Source of the DNA: Auanema rhodensis
Lineage: Eukaryota > Nematoda > Chromadorea > Rhabditida > Rhabditidae
Assembly: GCA_964057225.1 (NCBI GenBank)
Contig: OZ059900.1
Location: 16,941,638-17,005,637 of the forward strand
Length of the DNA: 64,000 nt
Direction of reading: 5' to 3'
Shown: positions 10,401-24,506 of the stretch, piece after piece
How the letters are laid out: the number at the start of each line of letters is the position of its first letter
Position numbering within the stretch: position 1 is the stretch's first letter
Made by a program: the position numbers and the translations under genes
Notes under the pieces: model-generated
Told to the model about the DNA's origin: nothing
What the model saw: only the letters and a program-made list of their open reading frames with translations
Databases searched by the model: none

Positions 10401-10828
10401 AACTCATGCAATGTCAATGAAACCTAGCTCAAAATTGTTTGTACAACGTCTAGTTCCACTTTCACGACAAAAAAACAGGGGTTAGAAAATTAAGGAAATT
10501 AGCATATTCTGAGGGCACGCCCCTTATGGCTAATATTGATTAAATCGATTTTTGTTCATATGAGTAGTCAAATGCAACGAATTTCAGCGTGTTACATACT
10601 AAAATGAAGCATTTTACATGCTGAACACTAGAAAAATACAAAAACACAGTGTTTCCCATGAGAAATATTTTATTATGCTGGAAAACCAGTTTTTGGAATT
10701 TTCGCTGTAAACAAGGTTTTGACTTACGATTTCATGTGTTCAAACTCATGCAATGTCAATGAAACCTAGCTCAAAATTGTTCGTACAACGTCTAGTTCCA
10801 CTTTAACGACAAAAAAACAGGGGTTAGA
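7411..10828 (+). repeat. 10-monomer HOR, unit A (M22-M31, 3,418 bp)
   Basis: The block starts with a type 2 monomer and a type 3 variant carrying CTCATACAATG and TCTAGCTCC. It also contains a monomer with ACAAACTAAAATG and a one-base deletion (GCTGAAACAAGG, near 9,340), a monomer with AAGCATTTCAC plus an A6 tract (near 9,787), and ends with a type 7 derivative marked by AGTGTTTCCC and CTTTAACGAC. The two one-base deletions make it 3,418 bp instead of 3,420. All these markers recur in the next block. Confidence 0.9.
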
Positions 10829-13800
10829 AAATTTAGGAAATTAGCATATTCTGAGGGCACGCCCCTTATGGCTAATATTGATTAAATCGATTTTTGTTCA
10901 TATGAGTCGTCAAATGCAACGAATTTCAGCGTGTTACATACTAAAATGAAGTATTTTACATGCTGAACACTAGAAAAATACAAAAACACAGTATTTCCCA
11001 TGAGAAATATTTTATTATGCTGGAAAACCAGTTTTTGGAATTTTCGCTGTAAACAAGGTTTTGACTTACGATTTCATGTGTTCAAACTCATGCAATGTCA
11101 ATGAAACCTAGCTCAAAATTGTTCGTACAACGTCTAGTTCCACTTTCACGACAAAAAAACAGGGGTTAGAAAATTAAGGAAATTAGCATATTCTGAGGGC
11201 ACGCCCCTTATGGCTAATATTGATTAAATCGATTTTTGTTCATATGAGTCGTCAAATGCAACGAATTTCAGCGTGTTACATACTAAAATGAAGCATTTTA
11301 CATGCTGAACACTAGAAAAATACAAAAACACAGTATTTCCCATGAGAAATATTTTATTATGCTGGAAAACCAGTTTTTGGAAATTTCGCTGTAAACAAGG
11401 TTTTGACTTACGATTCCATGTGTTCAAACTCATACAATGTCAATGAAACCTAGCTCAAAATTGTTTGTACAACGTCTAGCTCCACTTTCACGACAAAAAA
11501 ACAGGGGTTAGAAAATTAAGGAAATTAGCATATTCTGAGGGCACGCCCCTTATGGCTAATATTGATTAAATCGATTTTTGTTCATATGAGTCGTCAAATG
11601 CAACGAATTTCAGCGTGTTACATACTAAAATGAAGCATTTTACATGCTGAACACTAGAAAAATACAAAAACACAGTATTTCCCATGAGAAATATTTTATT
11701 ATGCTGGAAAACCAGTTTTTGGAATTTTCGCTGTAAACAAGGTTTTGACTTACGATTTCATGTGTTCAAACTCATGCAATGTCAATGAAACCTAGCTCAA
11801 AATTGTTCGTACAACGTCTAGTTCCACTTTCACGACAAAAAAACAGGGGTTAGAAAATTAAGGAAATTAGCATATTCTGAGGGCACGCCCCTTATGGCTA
11901 ATATTGATTAAATCGATTTTTGTTCATATGAGTCGTCAAATGAAACGAATTTCAGCGTGTTACATACTAAAATGAAGTATTTTACATGCTGAACACTAGA
12001 AAAATACAAAAACACAGTATTTCCCATGAGAAATATTTTATTATGCTGGAAAACCAGTTTTTGGAAATTTCGCTGTAAACAAGGTTTTGACTTACGATTT
12101 CATGTGTTCAAACTCATGCAATGTCAATGAAACCTAGCTCAAAATTGTTCGTACAACGTCTAGTTCCACTTTCACGACAAAAAAACAGGGGTTAGAAAAT
12201 TTAGGAAATTAGCATATTCTGAGGGCACGCCCCTTATGGCTAATATTGATTAAATCGATTTTTGTTCATATGAGTCGTCAAATGCAACGAATTTCAGCGT
12301 GTTACATACTAAAATGAAGTATTTTACATGCTGAACACTAGAAAAATACAAAAACACAGTATTTCCCATGAGAAATATTTTATTATGCTGGAAAACCAGT
12401 TTTTGGAATTTTCGCTGTAAACAAGGTTTTGACTTACGATTTCATGTGTTCAAACTCATGCAATGTCAATGAAACCTAGCTCAAAATTGTTCGTACAACG
12501 TCTAGTTCCACTTTCACGACAAAAAAACAGGGGTTAGAAAATTAAGGAAATTAGCATATTCTGAGGGCACGCCCCTTATGGCTAATATTGATTAAATCGA
12601 TTTTTGTTCATATGAGTCGTCAAATGCAACGAATTTCAGCGTGTTACAAACTAAAATGAAGCATTTTACATGCTGAACACTAGAAAAATACAAAAACACA
12701 GTATTTCCCATGAGAAATATTTTATTATGCTGGAAAACCAGTTTTTGGAATTTTCGCTGAAACAAGGTTTTGACTTACGATTTCATGTGTTCAAACTCAT
12801 GCAATGTCAATGAAACCTAGCTCAAAATTGTTCGTACAACGTCTAGTTCCACTTTCACGACAAAAAAACAGGGGTTAGAAAATTAAGGAAATTAGCATAT
12901 TCTGAGGGCACGCCCCTTATGGCTAATATTGATTAAATCGATTTTTGTTCATATGAGTCGTCAAATGCAACGAATTTCAGCGTGTTACATACTAAAATGA
13001 AGCATTTTACATGCTGAACACTAGAAAAATACAAAAACACAGTATTTCCCATGAGAAATATTTTATTATGCTGGAAAACCAGTTTTGGGAAATTTCGCTG
13101 TAAACAAGGTTTTGACTTACGATTTCATGTGTTCAAACTCATGCAATGTCAATGAAACCTAGCTCAAAATTGTTCGTACAACGTCTAGTTCCACTTTCAC
13201 GACAAAAAAACAGGGGTTAGAAAATTAAGGAAATTAGCATATTCTGAGGGCACGCCCCTTATGGCTAATATTGATTAAATCGATTTTTGTTCATATGAGT
13301 CGTCAAATGCAACGAATTTCAGCGTGTTACATACTAAAATGAAGCATTTCACATGCTGAACACTAGAAAAATACAAAAACACAGTATTTCCCATGAGAAA
13401 TATTTTATTATGCTGGAAAACCAGTTTTTGGAAATTTCGCTGTAAACAAGGTTTTGACTTACGATTTCATGTGTTCAAACTCATGCAATGTCAATGAAAC
13501 CTAGCTCAAAATTTTTCCTACAACGTCTAGTTCCACTTTCACGACAAAAAACAGGGGTTAGAAAATTAAGGAAATTAGCATATTCTGAGGGCACGCCCCT
13601 TATGGCTAATATTGATTAAATCGATTTTTGTTCATATGAGTCGTCAAATGCAACGAATTTCAGCGTGTTACATACTAAAATGAAGCATTTTACATGCTGA
13701 ACACTAGAAAAATACAAAAACACAGTATTTCCCATGAGAAATATTTTATTATGCTGGAAAACCAGTTTTTGGAAATTTCGCTGTAAACAAGGTTTTGACT

Positions 13801-14588
13801 TACGATTTCATGTGTTCAAACTCATGCAATGTCAATGAAACCTAGCTCAAAATTGTTCCTACAACGTCTAGTTCCACTTTCACGACAAAAAAACAGGGGT
13901 TAGAAAATTAATGAAATTAGCATATTCTGAGGGCACGCCCCTTATGGCTAATATTGATTAAATCGATTTTTGTTCATATGAGTCGTCAAATGCAACGAAT
14001 TTCATCGTGTTACATACTAAAATGAAGCATTTTACATGCTGAACACTAGAAAAATACAAAAACACAGTATTTCTCATGAGAAATATTTTATTATGCTGGA
14101 AAACCAGTTTTTGGAAATTTCGCTGTAAACAAGGTTTTGACTTACGATTTCATGTGTTCAAACTCATGCAATGTCAATGAAACCTAGCTCAAAATTGTTT
14201 GTACAACGTCTAGTTCCACTTTCACGACAAAAAAACAGGGGTTAGAAAATTAAGGAAATTAGCATATTCTGAGGGCACGCCCCTTATGGCTAATATTGAT
14301 TAAATCGATTTTTGTTCATATGAGTAGTCAAATGCAACGAATTTCAGCGTGTTACATACTAAAATGAAGCATTTTACATGCTGAACACTAGAAAAATACA
14401 AAAACACAGTGTTTCCCATGAGAAATATTTTATTATGCTGGAAAACCAGTTTTTGGAATTTTCGCTGTAAACAAGGTTTTGACTTACGATTTCATGTGTT
14501 CAAACTCATGCAATGTCAATGAAACCTAGCTCAAAATTGTTCGTACAACGTCTAGTTCCACTTTAACGACAAAAAAACAGGGGTTAGA
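10829..14588 (+). repeat. 11-monomer HOR, unit B (M32-M42, 3,760 bp)
   Basis: This is a second copy of the 10-monomer block with one extra monomer. Both one-base deletions and the AGTGTTTCCC and CTTTAACGAC markers reappear. The type 3 variants are 3,418 bp apart, while the AGTGTTTCCC markers are 3,760 bp apart, which places the insertion between them. The extra monomer is M38 (12,880-13,221), which has a private TTTTGGGAAA. Confidence 0.9.
12880..13221 (+). repeat. Extra monomer M38 inserted in the 10-mer HOR
   Basis: Unit A goes directly from the one-base-deletion monomer to the AAGCATTTCAC monomer. Unit B has this plain monomer (GAAATTTCG, TTGTTCGTAC) between them. It resembles type 1 with one private substitution, T to G in TTTTGGGAAA at about 13,081-13,090. 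Either it was inserted in unit B or its counterpart was lost from unit A. Confidence 0.8.
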
Positions 14589-15272
14589 AAATTTAGGAAA
14601 TTAGCATATTCTGAGGGCACGCCCCTTATGGCTAATATTGATTAAATCGATTTTTGTTCATATGAGTCGTCAAATGCAACGAATTTCAGCGTGTTACATA
14701 CTAAAATGAAGTATTTTACATGCTGAACACTAGAAAAATACAAAAACACAGTATTTCCCATGAGAAATATTTTATTATGCTGGAAAACCAGTTTTTGGAA
14801 TTTTCGCTGTAAACAAGGTTTTGACTTACGATTTCATGTGTTCAAACTCATGCAATGTCAATGAAACCTAGCTCAAAATTGTTCGTACAACGTCTAGTTC
14901 CACTTTCACGACAAAAAAACAGGGGTTAGAAAATTAAGGAAATTAGCATATTCTGAGGGCACGCCCCTTATGGCTAATATTGATTAAATCGATTTTTGTT
15001 CATATGAGTCGTCAAATGCAACGAATTTCAGCGTGTTACATACTAAAATGAAGCATTTTACATGCTGAACACTAGAAAAATACAAAAACACAGTATTTCC
15101 CATGAGAAATATTTTATTATGCTGGAAAACCAGTTTTTGGAAATTTCGCTGTAAACAAGGTTTTGACTTACGATTTCATGTGTTCAAACTCATGCAATGT
15201 CAATGAAACCTAGCTCAAAATTGTTCCTACAACGTCTAGTTCCACTTTCACGACAAAAAAACAGGGGTTAGA
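14589..15272 (+). repeat. Junction segment M43-M44 between the two HOR families
   Basis: M43 is a type 2 monomer as at the start of the 10-mer unit. M44 carries TTGTTCCTAC and leads into TTAATGAAA, as M29 and M40 do near the end of that unit. The six or seven monomers normally between them are missing, so a third 10-mer unit appears to have been cut down to its ends here. Confidence 0.7.
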
Positions 15273-18200
15273 AAATTAATGAAATTAGCATATTCTGAGG
15301 GCACGCCCCTTATGGCTAATATTGATTAAATCGATTTTTGTTCATATGAGTCGTCAAATGCAACGAATTTCATCGTGTTACATACTAAAATTAAGCATTT
15401 TACATGCTGAACACTAGAAAAATACAAAAACACAGTATTTCTCATGAGAAATATTTTATTATGCTGGAAAACCAGTTTTTGGAAATTTCGCTGTAAACAA
15501 GGTTTTGACTTACGATTTCATGTGTTCAAACTCATGCAATGTCAATGAAACCTAGCTCAAAATTGTTTGTACAACGTCTAGTTCCACTTTCACGACAAAA
15601 AAACAGGGGTTAGAAAATTAAGGAAATTAGCATATTCTGAGGGCACGCCCCTTATGGCTAATATTGATTAAATCGATTTTTGTTCATATGAGTAGTCAAA
15701 TGCAACGAATTTCAGCGTGTTACATACTAAAATGAAGCATTTTACATGCTGAACACTAGAAAAATACAAAAACACAGTATTTCCCATGAGAAATATTTTA
15801 TTATGCTGGAAAACCAGTTTTTGGAATTTTCGCTGTAAACAAGGTTTTGACTTACGATTTCATGTGTTCAAACTCATGCAATGTCAATGAAACCTAGCTC
15901 AAAATTGTTCGTACAACGTCTAGTTCCACTTTCACGACAAAAAAACAGGGGTTAGAAAATTAAGGAAATTAGCATATTCTGAGGGCACGCCCCTTATGGC
16001 TAATATTGATTAAATCGATTTTTGTTCATATGAGTCGTCAAATGCAACGAATTTCAGCGTGTTACATACTAAAATGAAGCATTTTACATGCTGAACACTA
16101 GAAAAATACAAAAACACAGTATTTCCCATGAGAAATATTTTATTATGCTGGAAAACCAGTTTTTGGAAATTTCGCTGTAAACAAGGTTTTGACTTACGAT
16201 TTCATGTGTTCAAACTCATGCAATGTCAATGAAACCTAGCTCAAAATTGTTCGTACAACGTCTAGTTCCACTTTCACGACAAAAAAACAGGGGTTAGAAA
16301 ATTTAGGAAATTAGCATATTCTGAGGGCACGCCCCTTATGGCTAATATTGATTAAATCGATTTTTGTTCATATGAGTCGTCAAATGCAACGAATTTCAGC
16401 GTGTTACATACTAAAATGAAGTATTTTACATGCTGAACACTAGAAAAATACAAAAACACAGTATTTCCCATGAGAAATATTTTATTATGCTGGAAAACCA
16501 GTTTTTGGAATTTTCGCTGTAAACAAGGTTTTGACTTACGATTTCATGTGTTCAAACTCATGCAATGTCAATGAAACCTAGCTCAAAATTGTTCGTACAA
16601 CGTCTAGTTCCACTTTCACGACAAAAAAACAGGGGTTAGAAAATTAAGGAAATTAGCATATTCTGAGGGCACGCCCCTTATGGCTAATATTGATTAAATC
16701 GATTTTTGTTCATATGAGTCGTCAAATGCAACGAATTTCAGCGTGTTACATACTAAAATGAAGCATTTTACATGCTGAACACTAGAAAAATACAAAAACA
16801 CAGTATTTCCCATGAGAAATATTTTATTATGCTGGAAAACCAGTTTTTGGAAATTGCGCTGTAAACAAGGTTTTGACTTACGATTCCATGTGTTCAAACT
16901 CATGCAATGTCAATGAAACCTAGCTCAAAATTGTTTGTACAACGTCTAGTTCCACTTTCACGACAAAAAAACAGGGGTTAGAAAATTAAGGAAATTAGCA
17001 TATTCTGAGGGCACGCCCCTTATGGCTAATATTGATTAAATCGATTTTTGTTCATATGAGTCGTCAAATGCAACGAATTTCAGCGTGTTACATACTAAAA
17101 TGAAGCATTTTACATGCTGAACACTAGAAAAATACAAAAACACAGTATTTCCCATGAGAAATATTTTATTATGCTGGAAAACCAGTTTTTGGAATTTTCG
17201 CTGTAAACAAGGTTTTGACTTACGATTTCATGTGTTCAAACTCATGCAATGTCAATGAAACCTAGCTCAAAATTGTTCGTACAACGTCTAGTTCCACTTT
17301 CACGACAAAAAAACAGGGGTTAGAAAATTAAGGAAATTAGCATATTCTGAGGGCACGCCCCTTATGGCTAATATTGATTAAATCGATTTTTGTTCATATG
17401 AGTCGTCAAATGCAACGAATTTCAGCGTGTTACATACTAAAATGAAGTATTTTACATGCTGAACACTAGAAAAATACAAAAACACAGTATTTCCCATGAG
17501 AAATATTTTATTATGCTGGAAAACCAGTTTTTGGAAATTTCGCTGTAAACAAGGTTTTGACTTACGATTCCATGTGTTCAAACTCATGCAATGTCAATGA
17601 AACCTAGCTCAAAATTGTTTGTACAACGTCTAGTTCCACTTTCACGACAAAAAAACAGGGGTTAGAAAATTAATGAAATTAGCATATTCTGAGGGCACGC
17701 CCCTTATGGCTAATATTGATTAAATCGATTTTTGTTCATATGAGTCGTCAAATGCAACGAATTTCATCGTGTTACATACTAAAATTAAGCATTTTACATG
17801 CTGAACACTAGAAAAATACAAAAACACAGTATTTCTCATGAGAAATATTTTATTATGCTGGAAAACCAGTTTTTGGAAATTTCGCTGTAAACAAGGTTTT
17901 GACTTACGATTTCATGTGTTCAAACTCATGCAATGTCAATGAAACCTAGCTCAAAATTGTTTGTACAACGTCTAGTTCCACTTTCACGACAAAAAAACAG
18001 GGGTTAGAAAATTAAGGAAATTAGCATATTCTGAGGGCACGCCCCTTATGGCTAATATTGATTAAATCGATTTTTGTTCATATGAGTAGTCAAATGCAAC
18101 GAATTTCAGCGTGTTACATACTAAAATGAAGCATTTTACATGCTGAACACTAGAAAAATACAAAAACACAGTATTTCCCATGAGAAATATTTTATTATGC

Positions 18201-19034
18201 TGGAAAACCAGTTTTTGGAATTTTCGCTGTAAACAAGGTTTTGACTTACGATTTCATGTGTTCAAACTCATGCAATGTCAATGAAACCTAGCTCAAAATT
18301 GTTCGTACAACGTCTAGTTCCACTTTCACGACAAAAAAACAGGGGTTAGAAAATTAAGGAAATTAGCATATTCTGAGGGCACGCCCCTTATGGCTAATAT
18401 TGATTAAATCGATTTTTGTTCATATGAGTCGTCAAATGCAACGAATTTCAGCGTGTTACATACTAAAATGAAGCATTTTACATGCTGAACACTAGAAAAA
18501 TACAAAAACACAGTATTTCCCATGAGAAATATTTTATTATGCTGGAAAACCAGTTTTTGGAAATTTCGCTGTAAACAAGGTTTTGACTTACGATTTCATG
18601 TGTTCAAACTCATGCAATGTCAATGAAACCTAGCTCAAAATTGTTCGTACAACGTCTAGTTCCACTTTCACGACAAAAAAACAGGGGTTAGAAAATTTAG
18701 GAAATTAGCATATTCTGAGGGCACGCCCCTTATGGCTAATATTGATTAAATCGATTTTTGTTCATATGAGTCGTCAAATGCAACGAATTTCAGCGTGTTA
18801 CATACTAAAATGAAGTATTTTACATGCTGAACACTAGAAAAATACAAAAACACAGTATTTCCCATGAGAAATATTTTATTATGCTGGAAAACCAGTTTTT
18901 GGAATTTTCGCTGTAAACAAGGTTTTGACTTACGATTTCATGTGTTCAAACTCATGCAATGTCAATGAAACCTAGCTCAAAATTGTTCGTACAACGTCTA
19001 GTTCCACTTTCACGACAAAAAAACAGGGGTTAGA
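15273..19034 (+). repeat. Return of the 7-monomer HOR (M45-M55)
   Basis: Types run 6, 7, 1, 2, 3, 4, 5, 6, 7, 1, 2, so the 2,394 bp order resumes with its phase intact. The type 6 copies here have CTAAAATTAAG instead of the CTTAAATTAAG of units 1-3, a subfamily difference. M49 (16,641-16,982) has a private AAATTGCGCT. Confidence 0.88.
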
Positions 19035-21428
19035 AAATTAAGGAAATTAGCATATTCTGAGGGCACGCCCCTTATGGCTAATATTGATTAAATCGATTTT
19101 TGTTCATATGAGTCGTCAAATGCAACGAATTTCAGCGTGTTACATACTAAAATGAAGCATTTTACATGCTGAACACTAGAAAAATACAAAAACACAGTAT
19201 TTCCCATGAGAAATATTTTATTATGCTGGAAAACCAGTTTTTGGAAATTTCGCTGTAAACAAGGTTTTGACTTACGATTCCATGTGTTCAAACTCATACA
19301 ATGTCAATGAAACCTAGCTCAAAATTGTTTGTACAACGTCTAGCTCCACTTTCACGACAAAAAAACAGGGGTTAGAAAATTAATGAAATTAGCATATTCT
19401 GAGGGCACGCCCCTTATGGCTAATATTGATTAAATCGATTTTTGTTCATATGAGTCGTCAAATGCAACGAATTTCAGCGTGTTACATACTAAAATGAAGT
19501 ATTTTACATGCTGAACACTAGAAAAATACAAAAACACAGTATTTCCCATGAGAAATATTTTATTATGCTGGAAAACCAGTTTTTGGAATTTTCGCTGTAA
19601 ACAAGGTTTTGACTTACGATTTCATGTGTTCAAACTCATGCAATGTCAATGAAACCTAGCTCAAAATTGTTCGTACAACGTCTAGTTCCACTTTCACGAC
19701 AAAAAAACAGGGGTTAGAAAATTAAGGAAATTAGCATATTCTGAGGGCACGCCCCTTATGGCTAATATTGATTAAATCGATTTTTGTTCATATGAGTCGT
19801 CAAATGCAACGAATTTCAGCGTGTTACATACTAAAATGAAGCATTTTACATGCTGAACACTAGAAAAATACAAAAACACAGTATTTCCCATGAGAAATAT
19901 TTTATTATGCTGGAAAACCAGTTTTTGGAAATTTCGCTGTAAACAAGGTTTTGACTTACGATTCCATGTGTTCAAACTCATACAATGTCAATGAAACCTA
20001 GCTCAAAATTGTTTGTACAACGTCTAGCTCCACTTTCACGACAAAAAAACAGGGGTTAGAAAATTAAGGAAATTAGCATATTCTGAGGGCACGCCCCTTA
20101 TGGCTAATATTGATTAAATCGATTTTTGTTCATATGAGTCGTCAAATGCAACGAATTTCAGCGTGTTACATACTAAAATGAAGCATTTTACATGCTGAAC
20201 ACTAGAAAAATACAAAAACACAGTATTTCCCATGAGAAATATTTTATTATGCTGGAAAACCAGTTTTTGGAATTTTCGCTGTAAACAAGGTTTTGACTTA
20301 CGATTTCATGTGTTCAAACTCATGCAATGTCAATGAAACCTAGCTCAAAATTGTTCGTACAACGTCTAGTTCCACTTTCACGACAAAAAAACAGGGGTTA
20401 GAAAATTAAGGAAATTAGCATATTCTGAGGGCACGCCCCTTATGGCTAATATTGATTAAATCGATTTTTGTTCATATGAGTCGTCAAATGCAACGAATTT
20501 CAGCCTGTTACATACTAAAATGAAGTATTTTACATGCTGAACACTAGAAAAATACAAAAACACAGTATTTCCCATGAGAAATATTTTATTATGCTGGAAA
20601 ACCAGTTTTTGGAAATTTCGCTGTAAACAAGGTTTTGACTTACGATTTCATGTGTTCAAACTCATGCAATGTCAATGAAACCTAGCTCAAAATTGTTCGT
20701 ACAACGTCTAGTTCCACTTTCACGACAAAAAAACAGGGGTTAGAAAATTTAGGAAATTAGCATATTCTGAGGGCACGCCCCTTATGGCTAATATTGATTA
20801 AATCGATTTTTGTTCATATGAGTCGTCAAATGCAACGAATTTCAGCGTGTTACATACTAAAATGAAGTATTTTACATGCTGAACACTAGAAAAATACAAA
20901 AACACAGTATTTCCCATGAGAAATATTTTATTATGCTGGAAAACCAGTTTTTGGAATTTTCGCTGTAAACAAGGTTTTGACTTACGATTTCATGTGTTCA
21001 AACTCATGCAATGTCAATGAAACCTAGCTCAAAATTGTTCGTACAACGTCTAGTTCCACTTTCACGACAAAAAAACAGGGGTTAGAAAATTAAGGAAATT
21101 AGCATATTCTGAGGGCACGCCCCTTATGGCTAATATTGATTAAATCGATTTTTGTTCATATGAGTCGTCAAATGCAACGAATTTCAGCGTGTTACAAACT
21201 AAAATGGAGCATTTTACATGCTGAACACTAGAAAAATACAAAAACACAGTATTTCCCATGAGAAATATTTTATTATGCTGGAAAACCAGTTTTTGGAATT
21301 TTCGCTGTAAACAAGGTTTTGACTTACGATTTCATGTGTTCAAACTCATGCAATGTTAATGAAACCTAGCTCAAAATTGTTCGTACAACGTCTAGTTCCA
21401 CTTTCACGACAAAAAAACAGGGGTTAGA
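19035..21428 (+). repeat. Partial copy of the 10-mer HOR start (M56-M62)
   Basis: M56 and M58 are both the type 3 variant with CTCATACAATG and TCTAGCTCC. M57 between them joins a type 6 entry (TTAATGAAA) to a type 2 body. M58-M62 then match M23-M27 in order. M62 has the shared ACAAACT variant but not the one-base deletion found in M27 and M37, so it represents an earlier state of that lineage or a repaired one. Confidence 0.8.
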
Positions 21429-24400
21429 AAATTAAGGAAATTAGCATATTCTGAGGGCACGCCCCTTATGGCTAATATTGATTAAATCGATTTTTGTTCA
21501 TATGAGTCGTCAAATGCAACGAATTTCAGCGTGTTACATACTAAAATGAAGCATTTTACATGCTGAACACTAGAAAAATACAAAAACACAGTATTTCCCA
21601 TGAGAAATATTTTATTATGCTGGAAAACCAGTTTTTGGAAATTTCGCTGTAAACAAGGTTTTGACTTACGATTTCATGTGTTCAAACTCATGCAATGTCA
21701 ATGAAACTTAGCTCAAAATTGTTCGTACAACGTCTAGTTCCACTTTCACGACAAAAAAACAGGGGTTAGAAAATTAAGGAAATTAGCATATTCTGAGGGC
21801 ACGCCCCTTATGGCTAATATTGATTAAATCGATTTTTGTTCATATGAGTAGTCAAATGCAACGAATTTCAGCGTGTTACATACTAAAATGAAGCATTTTA
21901 CATGCTGAACACTAGAAAAATACAAAAACACAGTATTTCCCATGAGAAATATTTTATTATGCTGGAAAACCAGTTTTTGGAAATTTCGCTGTAAACAAGG
22001 TTTTGACTTACGATTTCATGTGTTCAAACTCATGCAATGTCAATGAAACCTAGCTCAAAATTGTTCCTACAACGTCTAATTCCACTTTCACGACAAAAAA
22101 ACCGGGGTTAGAAAATTAAGGAAATTAGCATATTCTGAGGGCACGCCCCTTATGGCTAATATTGATTAAATCGATTATTGTTCATATGAGTCGTCAAATG
22201 CAACGAATTTCAGCGTGTTACATACTGAAATGAAGCATTTTACATGCTGAACACTAGAAAAATACAAAAACACAGTATTTCCCATGAGAAATATTTTATT
22301 ATGCTGGAAAACCAGTTTTTGGAAATTTCGCTGTAAACAAGGTTTTGACTTACGATTTCATGTGTTCAAACTCATGCAATGTCAATGAAACCTAGCTCAA
22401 AATTGTTCCTACAACGTCTAGTTCCACTTTCACGACAAAAAAACAGGGGTTAGAAAATTAAGGAAATTAGCATATTCTGAGGGCACGCCCCTTATGGCTA
22501 ATATTGATTAAATCGATTTTTGTTCATATGAGTCGTCAAATGCAACGAATTTCAGCGTGTTACATACTAAAATGAAGCATTTCACATGCTGAACACTAGA
22601 AAAATACAAAAACACAGTATTTCCCATGAGAAATATTTTATTATGCTGGAAAACCAGTTTTTGGAAATTTCGCTGTAAACAAGGTTTTGACTTACGATTT
22701 CATGTGTTCAAACTCATGCAATGTCAATGAAACCTAGCTCAAAATTGTTCCTACAACGTCTAGTTCCACTTTCACGACAAAAAAACAGGGGTTAGAAAAT
22801 TAAGGAAATTAGCATATTCTGAGGGCACGCCCTTTATGGCTAATATTGATTAAATCGATTTTTGTTCATATGAGTCGTCAAATGCAACGAATTTCAGCGT
22901 GTTACATACTAAAATGAAGCATTTCACATGCTGAACACTAGAAAAATACAAAAACACAGTAATACCCATGAGAAATATTTTATTATGCTGGAAAACCAGT
23001 TTTTGGAAATTTCGCTGTAAACAAGGTTTTGACTTACGATTTCATGTGTTCAAACTCATGCAATGTCAATGAAACCTAGCTCAAAATTGTTCGTACAACG
23101 TCTGGTTCCACTTTCACGACAAAAAAACAGGGGTTAGAAAATTAAGGAAATTAGCATATTCTGAGGGCACGCCCCTTATGGCTAATATTGATTAAATCGA
23201 TTTTTGTTCATATGAGTCGTCAAATGCAACGAATTTCAGCGTGTTACATACTAAAATGAAGCATTTTACATGCTGAACACTAGAAAAATACAAAAACACA
23301 GTATTTCCCATGAGAAATATTTTATTATGCTGGAAAACCAGTTTTTGGAAATTTCGCTGTAAACAAGGTTTTGACTTACGATTTCATGTGTTCAAACTCA
23401 TGCAATGTCAATGAAACCTAGCTCAAAATTGTTCCTACAACGTCTAGTTCCACTTTCACGACAAAAAAACAGGGGTTAGAAAATTAAGGAAATTAGCATA
23501 TTCTGAGGGCACGCCCCTTATGGCTAATATTGATTAAATCGATTTTTGTTCATATGAGTCGTCAAATGCAACGAATTTCAGCGTGTTACATACTAAAATG
23601 AAGCATTTTACATGCTGAACACTAGAAAAATACAAAAACACAGTATTTCCCATGAGAAATATTTTATTATGCTGGAAAACCAGTTTTTGGAAATTTCGCT
23701 GTAAACAAGGTTTTGACTTACGATTTCATGTGTTCAAACTCATGCAATGTCAATGAAACCTAGCTCAAAATTGTTCCTACAACGTCTAGTTCCACTTTCA
23801 CGACAAAAAAACAGGGGTTAGAAAATTAAGGAAATTAGCATATTCTGAGGGCACGCCCTTTATGGCTAATATTGATTAAATCGATTTTTGTTCATATGAG
23901 TCGTCAAATGCAACGAATTTCAGCGTGTTACATACTAAAATGAAGCATTTTACATGCTGAACACTAGAAAAATACAAAAACACAGTATTTCCCATGAGAA
24001 ATATTTTATTATGCTGGAAAACCAGTTTTTGGAAATTTCGCTGTAAACAAGGTTTTGACTTACGATTTCATGTGTTCAAACTCATGCAATGTCAATGAAA
24101 CCTAGCTCAAAATTGTTCGTACAACGTCTGGTTCCACTTTCACGACAAAAAAACAGGGGTTAGAAAATTAAGGAAATTAGCATATTCTGAGGGCACGCCC
24201 CTTATGGCTAATATTGATTAAATCGATTTTTGTTCATATGAGTCGTCAAATGCAACGAATTTCAGCGTGTTACATACTAAAATGAAGCATTTTACATGCT
24301 GAACACTAGAAAAATACAAAAACACAGTATTTCCCATGAGAAATATTTTATTATGCTGGAAAACCAGTTTTTGGAAATTTCGCTGTAAACAAGGTTTTGA

Positions 24401-24506
24401 CTTACGATTTCATGTGTTCAAACTCATGCAATGTCAATGAAACCTAGCTCAAAATTGTTCGTACAACGTCTAGTTCCACTTTCACGACAAAAAAACAGGG
24501 GTTAGA
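21429..24506 (+). repeat. Transition zone between variant families (M63-M71)
   Basis: GGAATTTTCG is last seen in M62. Private changes cluster here: AAACTTAGC in M63; GAGTAGTC, TCTAATTCC and ACCGGGG in M64; CGATTATTG and ACTGAAATG in M65. The alleles that mark the rest of the array, GCCCTTTATGG and AGTAATACCC, first appear in M67 (22,797). TCTGGTTCC appears in M67 and M70, three monomers apart. I see no simple HOR across the whole stretch. Confidence 0.75.

Noticed and set aside
966-19981. Twelve 69-codon minus-strand ORFs (at 966, 1,650, 3,360, 4,044, 5,412, 6,096, 7,806, 11,224, 16,694, 17,378, 19,088 and 19,772) as a gene family
   Set aside because: They are the same stretch of satellite read backwards, opened by one shared substitution. 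Neighbouring monomers differ by only a few bases yet have the frame closed. There is no domain, signal or codon pattern that suggests a protein.
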